From Pseudomonas subflava (GTDB lineage: Bacteria; Pseudomonadota; Gammaproteobacteria; Pseudomonadales; Pseudomonadaceae), in contig NZ_JAMXBF010000003.1 in NCBI RefSeq assembly GCF_023823685.1, forward strand, positions 372,001-436,000: DNA of 64,000 bases, given 5' to 3'. The notes beneath the pieces are model-generated. The model saw nothing but the letters and a program-made list of their open reading frames with translations. It ran no database searches and was not told the DNA's origin. Position numbers and translations under genes: made by a program. The stretch's first letter is position 1, and every line of letters starts with the position of its first letter. Positions 33,717 through 41,760 of this stretch are shown here, in pieces.

Positions 33717-34730
33717 ATGACTGAACCCTCCACCCTGGCCAGCTGGACCCGTGCCCTGCGCCGTCAGCTCGACGCCCTCGGCCTGGACAGCGCCGCGCTG
33801 TGCCGCGAAGCGGGCCTCGACCCGGCGCTGATGGACGATCCCAACGCGCGCTACCCGCTGCACGCCACCACGCGCCTGTGGCAGCTGGCGGTGATCGCCA
33901 GCGGCGACCCGACCCTGGGCCTGCACACTTCGCGGCACGTGGCGCCGACCACCTTCCACGCCATGGGCCTGGCGGTGATGGCCAGCGGCAGCCTGCGCGA
34001 GGTGTTCGAGCGCATCGTGCGTTATCACCAGGTGGTCAGCGACGCCCTGGTGCTGGAGCTGCGCGAGGTGGACGACGTCTGTCAGCTACATTTCCGTCTG
34101 CCGCCGGGCTCGCCCGCGCCGGCACCCGAAGCCATCGATGCCTTCGCCACCATTTATGTGCGCACCTGCCGCAACCGCCTGGGCCGCGACTACGCGCCGC
34201 TGGCCGTGCATTTGCGCCGGCCGCCGCCCGCGGACCCCGGCCCCTGGCTGGAGGTGTTCCGCGCCCCGGTGCACTTCGCCGCCGCCGAAGACATGCTGTG
34301 CTTCGCCTGCACCGACCTCGACCGCCCGCTCGGCGATGGCAACCCGGAGCTGGCCGCACACAACGAGGCGGTGCTGCAGAAACGCCTGGAGGCGCTGCAA
34401 CCCGACACCGTCAGCCGCCGCCTGCGCCGCGCGCTGGAGCAATGCCTGCCGAACGGCGAACCCTCTGCCGAGGCCCTGGCCCACGGCCTGCACCTGAGCC
34501 TGCGCAGCCTGCAGCGGCACCTTAGCGAGGAAGGCGGCAGCTACGAGCAGGTGCTGGCCGACACCCGCCGCGACCTGGCGCAGAACCACCTGCGCGAGGA
34601 CGACTGCTCGATCAGCGAGGTGGCCTACCTGCTCGGCTTCGCCGACAGCAGCAGCTTCAGCCGCGCCTTCAAGCGCTGGACCGGGCAGAGCCCCAGCCAG
34701 TACCGCGATTCGCTACGCGGCGAGCGCTGA
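33717..34730 (+). CDS. AraC-family regulator with arabinose-binding-like N-domain
   Basis: A 337-aa regulator. Residues about 20-205 form the PF12625 ligand domain (LAVIASGDPTLGLHTSRHVAPTTFHAMGLAVMASGSLREVFERIVRYHQVVSDALVL). The C-terminal 100 residues are an AraC double HTH (GLHLSLRSLQRHLSEEGGSYEQVLADTRRDLAQ and EVAYLLGFADSSSFSRAFKRWTGQSPSQYR). This OruR/ArgR-like architecture is common in fatty-acid or amine-responsive regulators. It diverges from the desaturase module across 134 bases and is its probable activator. Confidence 0.92.
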   Translation: MTEPSTLASWTRALRRQLDALGLDSAALCREAGLDPALMDDPNARYPLHATTRLWQLAVIASGDPTLGLHTSRHVAPTTFHAMGLAVMASGSLREVFERIVRYHQVVSDALVLELREVDDVCQLHFRLPPGSPAPAPEAIDAFATIYVRTCRNRLGRDYAPLAVHLRRPPPADPGPWLEVFRAPVHFAAAEDMLCFACTDLDRPLGDGNPELAAHNEAVLQKRLEALQPDTVSRRLRRALEQCLPNGEPSAEALAHGLHLSLRSLQRHLSEEGGSYEQVLADTRRDLAQNHLREDDCSISEVAYLLGFADSSSFSRAFKRWTGQSPSQYRDSLRGER

Positions 34731-35033
34731 CGGTCGCCGGCTCGGGCGACACGAGTGTTCGGAATCGAGAACAGCCGTGCCGACTGTCACCCGCGCCGCC
34801 CGCCCGTCCGCTCGTCCCGGAGGCCAGCGCGGCAAACCGGGTCTCACGGGGAGCCGGGCAGGGGCAGGATGGCGGTCATCCTTTCTCGCGATTTCGTTGG
34901 TTTTATCGAACATGGCTATTGCCCTTTGCCCCCGCCGGCCCTAGCATTCGTTTGACATTTCAAACGCCGGCCGAGATTCGCCTCGGCCATCCGCATCGCT
35001 GCCTGCCCGTCGGCGCCGCACCAGGAGAACACC
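34731..35033. other. Intergenic region before gabD, no gene seen
   Basis: 303 bases. A GTCGCC-N6-GGCGAC hairpin at 34733-34750 begins two bases after the AraC gene stop and may help end its transcript. The rest holds the gabD promoter presumably, with a modest AT-rich patch near 34885-34925; no convincing operator or ORF was found. Confidence 0.45.
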
Positions 35034-36485
35034 ATGCAATTGAAAGACGCCCAGCTGTTCCGCCAGCAAGCCTATATCGACGGCACCTGGTCGAACGCCG
35101 ACAGCGGCCAGACCATCGCCGTGAACAACCCGGCGACCGGCGAAATCATCGGCAACGTGCCGAAGATGGGCCGTGCCGAGACTCGCCGTGCCATCGAGGC
35201 CGCCGAGAAGGCGTTGCCGGCCTGGCGCGCGCTGACCGCCAAGGAACGCGCGCAGAAGCTGCGCAAGTGGTTCGAGCTGATCATGGCCAACCAGGACGAC
35301 CTGGGCCGCCTGATGACCCTGGAGCAGGGCAAGCCGCTGGCCGAGGCCAAGGGCGAAATCGCCTATGCAGCCTCCTTCATCGAGTGGTTCGCCGAGGAAG
35401 CCAAGCGCGTTTACGGCGACGTCATCCCCGGCCACCAGCCGGACAAGCGCCTGATCGTGATCAAGCAGCCGATCGGCGTGACCGCCGCCATCACCCCGTG
35501 GAACTTCCCGGCGGCGATGATCACCCGCAAGGCCGGCCCGGCCCTGGCCGCCGGCTGCACCATGGTGCTCAAGCCCGCCTCGCAGACCCCCTTCTCCGCC
35601 CTGGCCCTGGCCGAACTGGCCGAGCGCGCCGGCATCCCGAAAGGCGTGTTCAGCGTGGTCACCGGCAGCGCCGGCGAGGTCGGCGGCGAGCTGACCAGCA
35701 ACCCGATTGTGCGCAAGCTGACCTTCACCGGCTCCACCGAGATCGGCCGCCAGCTGATGGCCGAGTGCGCCCACGACATCAAGAAGGTGTCCCTGGAGCT
35801 GGGCGGCAACGCGCCGTTCATCGTCTTCGACGATGCCGACCTGGACGCCGCCGTGGAAGGCGCGCTGATCTCCAAGTACCGCAACAACGGCCAGACCTGC
35901 GTCTGCGCCAACCGCCTGTACATCCAGGACAGCGTCTATGACGCCTTCGTCGAGAAGCTCAAAGCCGCCGTGGCCAAACTGAACATCGGTAACGGCCTGG
36001 AAGAGGGCATCACCACCGGCCCGCTGATCGACGAGAAGGCCGTGGCCAAGGTCCGCGAGCACATCGACGACGCGGTCGGCAAGGGCGCCAAGGTCGTGCT
36101 CGGCGGCAAGCCGCACGCCCTGGGCGGCACCTTCTTCGAGCCGACCATCCTGGTCGACGTGCCGAAGAACGCCCTGGTGTCCAAGGACGAGACCTTCGGC
36201 CCGCTGGCGCCGCTGTTCCGCTTCAAGGACGAGGCCGAAGTGATCGCCATGGCCAACGACACCGAGTTCGGCCTCGCCTCCTACTTCTACGCCCGCGACC
36301 TGGGCCGCGTGTTCCGCGTGGCCGAGGCCCTGGAGTACGGCATGGTCGGCATCAACACCGGCCTGATCTCCAACGAAGTGGCGCCGTTCGGTGGCGTGAA
36401 GGCTTCCGGCCTGGGCCGCGAAGGCTCCAAATACGGCATCGAGGACTACCTCGAGATCAAATACATGTGCCTGGGCGGCGTGTGA
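35034..36485 (+). CDS. gabD: NADP-dependent succinate-semialdehyde dehydrogenase
   Basis: A 483-aa aldehyde dehydrogenase of the GabD group. Motifs: PWNFPAAMITRKAGPALAAGCTMVLKPASQTPFSALAL (cofactor binding), FTGSTEIGRQLM, the general-base region LELGGNAPFIVFDDADLD and the catalytic cysteine in NNGQTCVCANR. The C-terminus GREGSKYGIEDYLEIKYMCLGG is diagnostic for GabD. It oxidises succinate semialdehyde to succinate in GABA breakdown. gabT follows on the same strand after 345 bases, so it probably has separate or processed transcription. Confidence 0.96.
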   Translation: MQLKDAQLFRQQAYIDGTWSNADSGQTIAVNNPATGEIIGNVPKMGRAETRRAIEAAEKALPAWRALTAKERAQKLRKWFELIMANQDDLGRLMTLEQGKPLAEAKGEIAYAASFIEWFAEEAKRVYGDVIPGHQPDKRLIVIKQPIGVTAAITPWNFPAAMITRKAGPALAAGCTMVLKPASQTPFSALALAELAERAGIPKGVFSVVTGSAGEVGGELTSNPIVRKLTFTGSTEIGRQLMAECAHDIKKVSLELGGNAPFIVFDDADLDAAVEGALISKYRNNGQTCVCANRLYIQDSVYDAFVEKLKAAVAKLNIGNGLEEGITTGPLIDEKAVAKVREHIDDAVGKGAKVVLGGKPHALGGTFFEPTILVDVPKNALVSKDETFGPLAPLFRFKDEAEVIAMANDTEFGLASYFYARDLGRVFRVAEALEYGMVGINTGLISNEVAPFGGVKASGLGREGSKYGIEDYLEIKYMCLGGV

Positions 36486-36830
36486 AACCGATCCGTAGCC
36501 TGCTGCGCGTCGGCCAGCCTGCGTTGAAAGCGGCCTCGGGATGCTCATTTACAGCTCGTAAACTGCGCTCCCTCGGCCACTTCCGCCTTGCCTGGCTCTA
36601 GCTCGCGAGGCTATGAATCAGTTTCCAAGCTTTCCAGATATGAATCCGTGGGTGTCGGGTGACAGGCAGGAGTCGTGGTCACCCGGCGTCGGCGTTTCCG
36701 GTGGTGGCACCGGCTAACCCAGCCGACGGCCAGCGGGAAAGGCAGCAGTTCGATCATCGCCAGCTGCGAGCCTGCCCAGCCCCGTCATCATCCTTGGACC
36801 GGGCCGCCATAAGCGGCTTATGAGGACAAC
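36486..36830. other. gabD-gabT intergenic region, no gene seen
   Basis: 345 bases. It holds the hairpin CGGGTGAC-N14-GTCACCCG at 36656-36685 and a small dyad TAGC-TCGCGAG-GCTA near 36599. I see no ORF with protein-like composition. The ribosome site for gabT (TGAGGA, about 36819) is at its right end. Confidence 0.5.
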
Positions 36831-38108
36831 ATGAGCAAGAACGAATCCCTCCTGCAACGTCGCCAGGCCGCCGTGGCCCGCGGCGTCAGCCAGATCCACC
36901 CGATCGTCGCCGAGCGCGCCGAGAACGCCACCGTGTGGGATGTCGACGGCCGCGAGTACATCGACTTCGCCGGCGGCATCGCCGTGCTGAACACCGGCCA
37001 CCTGCATCCGAAGGTGATCGCCGCCGTGCAGGAGCAGCTGGGCAAGCTGACCCATACCTGCTTCCAGGTGCTGGCCTACGAGCCCTACATCGAGCTGTGC
37101 GAAGAGATCGCCAAGCGCGTACCGGGCGACTTCGCCAAGAAGACCCTGCTGGTCACCTCCGGCTCCGAAGCCGTCGAGAACGCGGTGAAGATCGCCCGTG
37201 CCGCCACCGGCCGCGCCGGCGTGATCGCCTTCACCGGCGCCTACCACGGCCGCACCATGATGACCCTGAGCCTGACCGGCAAGGTCGTGCCCTACTCCGC
37301 CGGCATGGGCCTGATGCCCGGCGGCGTGTTCCGCGCCCTGGCGCCGTGCCCGCTGCACGGCGTGAGCGAGGACGAGTCCATCGCCAGCATCGAGCGCATC
37401 TTCAAGAACGACGCCCAGCCCCAGGACATCGCCGCGATCATCATCGAGCCGGTGCAGGGCGAGGGTGGCTTCTACGTAAACTCCAAGCCGTTCATGCAGC
37501 GCCTGCGCGCCCTGTGCGACCAGCACGGTATCCTGCTGATCGCCGACGAAGTGCAGACCGGCGCCGGCCGTACCGGCACCTTCTTCGCCACCGAGCAGTT
37601 GGGCATCGTTCCGGACCTGACCACCTTCGCCAAATCGGTCGGCGGCGGCTTCCCGATCTCCGGTGTGTGCGGCAAGGCCGAGATCATGGACGTCATCGCG
37701 CCCGGCGGCCTGGGCGGTACCTATGCCGGCAGCCCGATCGCCTGCGCCGCGGCCCTGGCCGTGCTCAAGGTGTTCGACGAGGAGAAGCTGCTGGAGCGCT
37801 CGCAAGCCGTGGGCGAGAAGCTCAAGGCCGGCCTCAACGCCATCGCCGCCAAGCACAAGGTCATCGGTGACGTGCGCGGCCTGGGCTCGATGGTCGCCAT
37901 CGAGCTGTTCGAAGGTGGCGACCATAGCAAGCCGGCCGCCGAGCTGGTCGGCAAGATCGTCGCCAGGGCGCGCGAGAAGGGCCTGATCCTGCTGTCGTGC
38001 GGCACCTACTACAACGTGCTGCGCTTCCTGATGCCGGTGACCATTCCCGACGCCCAGCTGGAAAAAGGTATCGCCATCGTCGCCGAGTGCTTCGACGAGC
38101 TGGCCTGA
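36831..38108 (+). CDS. gabT: 4-aminobutyrate aminotransferase
   Basis: A 425-aa class III PLP aminotransferase. It opens LLQRRQAAVARGVSQIHPIVAERAENATVWDVDGREYIDFAGGIAVLNTGH, typical of GabT. The cofactor-binding region is VTSGSEAVENAVKIARAATGR and AYHGRTMMTLSLTGK, with the aspartate in LIADEVQTGAGRTG and the Schiff-base lysine in TTFAKSVGGGFPISGV. It converts GABA and 2-oxoglutarate to succinate semialdehyde and glutamate, supplying the GabD substrate. Confidence 0.96.
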   Translation: MSKNESLLQRRQAAVARGVSQIHPIVAERAENATVWDVDGREYIDFAGGIAVLNTGHLHPKVIAAVQEQLGKLTHTCFQVLAYEPYIELCEEIAKRVPGDFAKKTLLVTSGSEAVENAVKIARAATGRAGVIAFTGAYHGRTMMTLSLTGKVVPYSAGMGLMPGGVFRALAPCPLHGVSEDESIASIERIFKNDAQPQDIAAIIIEPVQGEGGFYVNSKPFMQRLRALCDQHGILLIADEVQTGAGRTGTFFATEQLGIVPDLTTFAKSVGGGFPISGVCGKAEIMDVIAPGGLGGTYAGSPIACAAALAVLKVFDEEKLLERSQAVGEKLKAGLNAIAAKHKVIGDVRGLGSMVAIELFEGGDHSKPAAELVGKIVARAREKGLILLSCGTYYNVLRFLMPVTIPDAQLEKGIAIVAECFDELA

Positions 38109-38187
38109 CGCCACCTCCTGCGTGGCCCCGGGAACGGGGTCCATGCCCGATTCGCCCGGCCCTCACCAGGCCTGGCGCATCCCCTGC

Positions 38188-38215
38188 GACCCGCCTCCCC
38201 GGCGGGTCTTTTTTT
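38188..38215 (+). terminator. Intrinsic terminator after gabT
   Basis: GACCCGCC-TCCCC-GGCGGGTC (38188-38208) followed by seven T residues. Confidence 0.9.
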
Positions 38216-38294
38216 GCCCACTCCTCGCGCGGTTTGCTCGCCAGCGGAGAACTTGACTAGGCTGCTGGGAAGTCCCGTTTACGGAAGTGCGGCC

Positions 38295-39512
38295 ATGAGC
38301 GAACCGGCAAGGGCCCCGCGCGTGATCATCGGCGAAGCGGACCGCTGGACCTCGGAACTGATCGGCCAGTTGGTGCGCAGCGCCCGCTGCGACGCCGAGA
38401 TCGTCACCCTCAAGGATGGCGAAAGCGTGCTGCAGCAGTGTCGCCAGAGCGCCCCGCAACTGATGATTGTCGACTTCGGCCTGCCCGGCATCGGCGGCCT
38501 CGACCTGCTGCGCGAGGTGCGCCGGCAGCGCCGCCAGCCACCGCTGCCGTTCTTCCTGATCACCGAGAAGATCGACGCCAGCAGCGTGCGCGCCGCCGTG
38601 CCGCTGGCACCCACTGCCTACCTGGCCAAGCCCTTCGACGCCGACGACCTGCTGCGCCGCCTGCGCCAGGTGCTGCTGGAGCCCGGCGAGGAAGTGGTCT
38701 GCCCGCTGCCGACGCTGGCACCGGAGGAAAAGCTCGACGCCTACCTCGAGCGCACCCGCGAAACCTCCGCCGGTGCCCCGCTGCTCGGCGCGGTACACGA
38801 CACCCTGGAACTGCTGCAGGGCGCCACCCTGCCCGACCTGGACGATCTGCAGCGGCGCTTCCACAACGACCCGCAGCTCACCGCTCAGCTGATCGCCGCC
38901 GCCAACACCGCCGCGCAGCACCGCGGCGGTGGTTGCCAGACGCTGGCGCAGGCCCTGCAGCGGCTGGGCACCAAGCACAGCCTGAACCTGGCGCTGGGCC
39001 TGGCGCTGCAGCGCGGCGCCAGCCTGGAAGATCCGCTGCTGACCGCCAGCGGCCTGAAGGTCTGGGCCCAATCGCAGCGGGTCGCCGAGCTGGCCCACTG
39101 GCTGGCCGCGCGCCTGGAGGCGGATGCCGAACGCTGCTTCACCGCCGGCCTGCTGCACCGCCTCGGCGACCTGGCGTTGCTGCGCACCCTGCAGGACTGG
39201 CACAGCCAGGGCGGCGCGCTGGACGAAGGCAGCCTGGAGAAGGCCATGGCGCGCCACGCCGCGCCCTTCGGCTCGGCGCTGCGCATTCGCTGGCGCCTGC
39301 CGCTGGAGCTACGCCAATTGGTCAAGGCGGTGTTTCAGCTGGACAGCGGCGTCTACACACGCGAGGCGCTGGTGCTCAACCTGGCCGCTCAGGCGGCCCA
39401 GGTCGGTGCCGATCAGCCCTTCGCGCCGCTGGCCGAGCACAAGGCCGCGCGCATGCTGCGCCTGGACGCCGCGGCGCTGGAGAAGCTGCCGCGGCTGACC
39501 GACGTGCGCTAA
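38295..39512 (+). CDS. Response-regulator protein with HDOD output domain
   Basis: A 405-aa two-domain signalling protein. Residues about 10-130 form a CheY-like receiver with the phospho-acceptor aspartate in LMIVDFGLPGIGG and the lysine in AYLAKPFDADD. The HDOD domain (about 165-360) has QRRFHNDPQLTAQLIAAANTAAQH, TLAQALQRLGTKHSLNLALGLAL and FTAGLLHRLGDLALLRTL. HDOD proteins lack phosphodiesterase activity and scaffold other signalling proteins. No histidine kinase is adjacent. The start is at the ATG of SEPARAPRVIIGEAD. Confidence 0.9.
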   Translation: MSEPARAPRVIIGEADRWTSELIGQLVRSARCDAEIVTLKDGESVLQQCRQSAPQLMIVDFGLPGIGGLDLLREVRRQRRQPPLPFFLITEKIDASSVRAAVPLAPTAYLAKPFDADDLLRRLRQVLLEPGEEVVCPLPTLAPEEKLDAYLERTRETSAGAPLLGAVHDTLELLQGATLPDLDDLQRRFHNDPQLTAQLIAAANTAAQHRGGGCQTLAQALQRLGTKHSLNLALGLALQRGASLEDPLLTASGLKVWAQSQRVAELAHWLAARLEADAERCFTAGLLHRLGDLALLRTLQDWHSQGGALDEGSLEKAMARHAAPFGSALRIRWRLPLELRQLVKAVFQLDSGVYTREALVLNLAAQAAQVGADQPFAPLAEHKAARMLRLDAAALEKLPRLTDVR

Positions 39513-39513
39513 C

Positions 39514-40107
39514 TCAGGCCTCGAGTGCCTCGCGCACGAAGTCCAGGCGGTCCTGGCCGAAGAACAGCTCGTCGCCGACGAACATGCTCGGCGCGCCGAA
39601 CACCCCGCGCTTGACCGCCTCCTCGGTGATCGCCTTGAGCCCATCCTTGACCTCCTGCTCGGCGATCAGCGCCAGCAGCCGCTGCGGCTCGAAGCCTCCC
39701 GAAGCGAGTACCTCCGCCAGTACGGTCGGGTCGCCGAGATTGCGCGCCTGTACCCACAGGGCCTCGAAGATCAGCTTGAGGAAGGCCTCGAAACGCTCCG
39801 GCATGTGCCGCTGCACGGCCACCGCGGCGCGCATCAGCGGCAGGGTGTTGATCGGAAAGTACGGGTTGAACTGCATCGGCACCTGGTAGCGCCGGGCGTA
39901 GCGCGCCAGGTCCTGGATCATGAAGCGGCCCTTGGCCGGGATGGTCACCGGCGAGGCGTTGCCGGTGGCCTGGAACACGCCGCCCAGCAGCATCGGCTTG
40001 TACACCAGGCTGGCGCCGGCCGCGGCGCAGATCGCCGGCAGCTGGGTCCAGGCCAGGTAGGTGGTGGGGCTGCCGAAGTCGAAATAGAACTCTAGGGTCT
40101 TGCTCAT
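39514..40107 (-). CDS. DsbA-family 2-hydroxychromene-2-carboxylate isomerase-like protein
   Basis: A 197-aa protein of the kappa-GST/HCCA isomerase group. It starts KTLEFYFDFGSPTTYLAWTQLPAI, where the serine of DFGSPTTY replaces the redox cysteine, and has GVFQATGNASP, MQFNPYFPINTLPLMR and GVFGAPSMFVGDELFFGQDRLDFVREAL. Relatives isomerise chromene carboxylates or act as glutathione-dependent enzymes in aromatic degradation. It lies 142 bases downstream of an SDR gene on the same strand, and the pair is probably one regulon with the TetR gene. Confidence 0.9.
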   Translation of the reverse strand: MSKTLEFYFDFGSPTTYLAWTQLPAICAAAGASLVYKPMLLGGVFQATGNASPVTIPAKGRFMIQDLARYARRYQVPMQFNPYFPINTLPLMRAAVAVQRHMPERFEAFLKLIFEALWVQARNLGDPTVLAEVLASGGFEPQRLLALIAEQEVKDGLKAITEEAVKRGVFGAPSMFVGDELFFGQDRLDFVREALEA

Positions 40108-40249
40108 GAATGGCTTCTCTCTTGTGATTGTGCTGCAAGGTATCGCGGCCTTGCGAGCGGCGTTCGGGACCGGCGGCGGGCCGGTTAGAAGCGCAGCTGG
40201 CCGAAGCCGGTGAACATGAGCCAAGCCGCCAACGGCGCCTCGGCGCCGT

Positions 40250-40981
40250 TCACCATTTTTCGGTCCAGGGGCGCAGATCGAGCTCGAAGGTCCAGGCGTC
40301 GCGCGGCTGGGCGTGGAGGAACCAGTAGTTGTCGGCGATGTGCGCCGGGTCGAGGATGCCATCCTGGTCCTTGCGCGCGTACAGGTCCGGGAAGTTGTCG
40401 CGGATGAAGACGGTGTCGATGGCGCCGTCCACCACCACATGGGCGACGTGGATGTTCCGCGGCCCCAGCTCGCGCGCCATGCTCTGCGCCAGGGCGCGGA
40501 TGCCATGTTTGGCACCGGCGAAGGCGGCGAAGTGCGAGGCGCCGCGCAGGCCTGCGGTGGCGCCGGTGAACAGGATGGTGCCGCGACCGCGGGTGACCAT
40601 GCGCCGGGCCACGGCCTGGGCGCTGAGGAAGCCGGCGAAGCAGGCCATCTCCCAGATCTTGAAATACTTGCGCGCGGTCTCGTCGAGGATGCTGCACGGC
40701 ACGTTGGCGCCGATGTTGAAGACGAAGGCCTCGATCGGACCGATGTCGCGTTCGATGCCCTCGACCAGCGCCGCCACCTCTTCTTCCTTGCGCGCATCGG
40801 AGGCGAAGCCGTGGGCCTCGCCGCCGGCGGCGCGGATCTCGTCGACCAGTGGCTGCAGCTTGTCGGCGCTGCGCCGGGTTACGCAGGCCACGTAGCCCTC
40901 GCGGGCGAAACGCTTGGCGATGGCACCGCCGGTGGCGTCGCCGGCGCCGATCACCAGCACCACCTTCTTGTCGTTATTCAT
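40250..40981 (-). CDS. SDR-family oxidoreductase with Phe in place of catalytic Tyr
   Basis: A 243-aa short-chain dehydrogenase-like protein. The nucleotide-binding motif is VIGAGDATGGAIAKRFA, with NIGAN in the NNAG position. At the active site the usual YxxxK reads FAGAK (in HFAAFAGAKHG), and the serine position is FTGATAG. The following ALAQSMARELGPRNIHVAHVVVDGAIDT is characteristic of a conserved proteobacterial subgroup, so the substitution appears to be a subgroup feature. Reductase activity should not be assumed. It diverges from a TetR regulator across an 80-base operator region. Confidence 0.88.
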   Translation of the reverse strand: MNNDKKVVLVIGAGDATGGAIAKRFAREGYVACVTRRSADKLQPLVDEIRAAGGEAHGFASDARKEEEVAALVEGIERDIGPIEAFVFNIGANVPCSILDETARKYFKIWEMACFAGFLSAQAVARRMVTRGRGTILFTGATAGLRGASHFAAFAGAKHGIRALAQSMARELGPRNIHVAHVVVDGAIDTVFIRDNFPDLYARKDQDGILDPAHIADNYWFLHAQPRDAWTFELDLRPWTEKW

Positions 40982-40998
40982 GTCGCCACCTTTTGATA

Positions 40999-41023
40999 AA
41001 CGATCGCTTAGTAAACGGACGTT
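40999..41023. promoter_or_regulatory. Candidate TetR operator
   Basis: The imperfect inverted repeat AACGATCG-N9-CGGACGTT (six of eight positions symmetric) is centred in the gap between the divergent SDR and TetR genes. Position and size suit TetR-family autorepression. Confidence 0.5.
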
Positions 41024-41061
41024 ATGCTACGCTCCCGACACCCGTCAAGCAGGAGTTGATG

Positions 41062-41625
41062 ATGCGCTATTCCGCCGAACACAAGGCCCAGACCCGCGAG
41101 AAGCTGCTGCAGACCAGCGGCGCCCTGGCCAAGCGCGGCGGTTTCGGCGGTACCGGAGTCGACGGTTTGATGAAGGCCATCGGCCTCACCGGCGGTGCTT
41201 TCTACGGTCATTTCTCGTCCAAGGACGAGCTGTTCGCCGCCATCGTCGAGCGCGAGCTGAGCCACAGCATCGAGCTGCTCGGCAGCGGCAGCCACGACAG
41301 GCTGCAGCGCTGCCTGGCCATCTACCTGAGCATGAAGCACGTCGAGCAGCCCGACAGCGGCTGTGCGCTGCCCACCCTCGGCCCGGAGATCGCCCGCGCC
41401 GACCTCAGCGTGCGCGAAAACGCCGAGCACTGGCTGGTGCGCCTGCAGCAGGCGTGGGGCGAGACGCTCGGCGACCCGCAACTGGCCTGGGCCATCCTCG
41501 CCCAGTGCGTCGGCGCGCTGGTGGTGGCGCGCATGCTGGCCAGCCCGCAGCGCCAGGAGGAGGTGCTGCAGTCGAGCCGGGCGCTGATCCAGTCGCAGCT
41601 GTGTGATCGCCCGGACGCCGGCTGA
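41062..41625 (+). CDS. TetR-family transcriptional regulator
   Basis: A 187-aa repressor-type protein. The HTH is at residues about 5-55 (RYSAEHKAQTREKLLQTSGALAKRGGFGGTGVDGLMKAIGLTGGAFYGHFSSKDELFAA), and the C-terminal ligand domain contains GCALPTLGPEIARAD, a signature of the TetR_C-type group often next to SDR genes. Two tandem ATGs exist; the second (41062) has the better spacing to AGGAG at 41051. It probably controls the divergent SDR and the isomerase-like gene beyond it. Confidence 0.92.
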   Translation: MRYSAEHKAQTREKLLQTSGALAKRGGFGGTGVDGLMKAIGLTGGAFYGHFSSKDELFAAIVERELSHSIELLGSGSHDRLQRCLAIYLSMKHVEQPDSGCALPTLGPEIARADLSVRENAEHWLVRLQQAWGETLGDPQLAWAILAQCVGALVVARMLASPQRQEEVLQSSRALIQSQLCDRPDAG

Positions 41626-41760
41626 AACAGCGGTCTGCTGCGTCAGTCGCATCGTCTCTCAGCGATCGACAGCGGATCGATGCCTGCGCGCGGTCGCGGC
41701 CTCCGCGGGTCAACCGGATCGCTCGATGCCGAACCCCGCGCCGGCACCGCGGCGCAGCGC

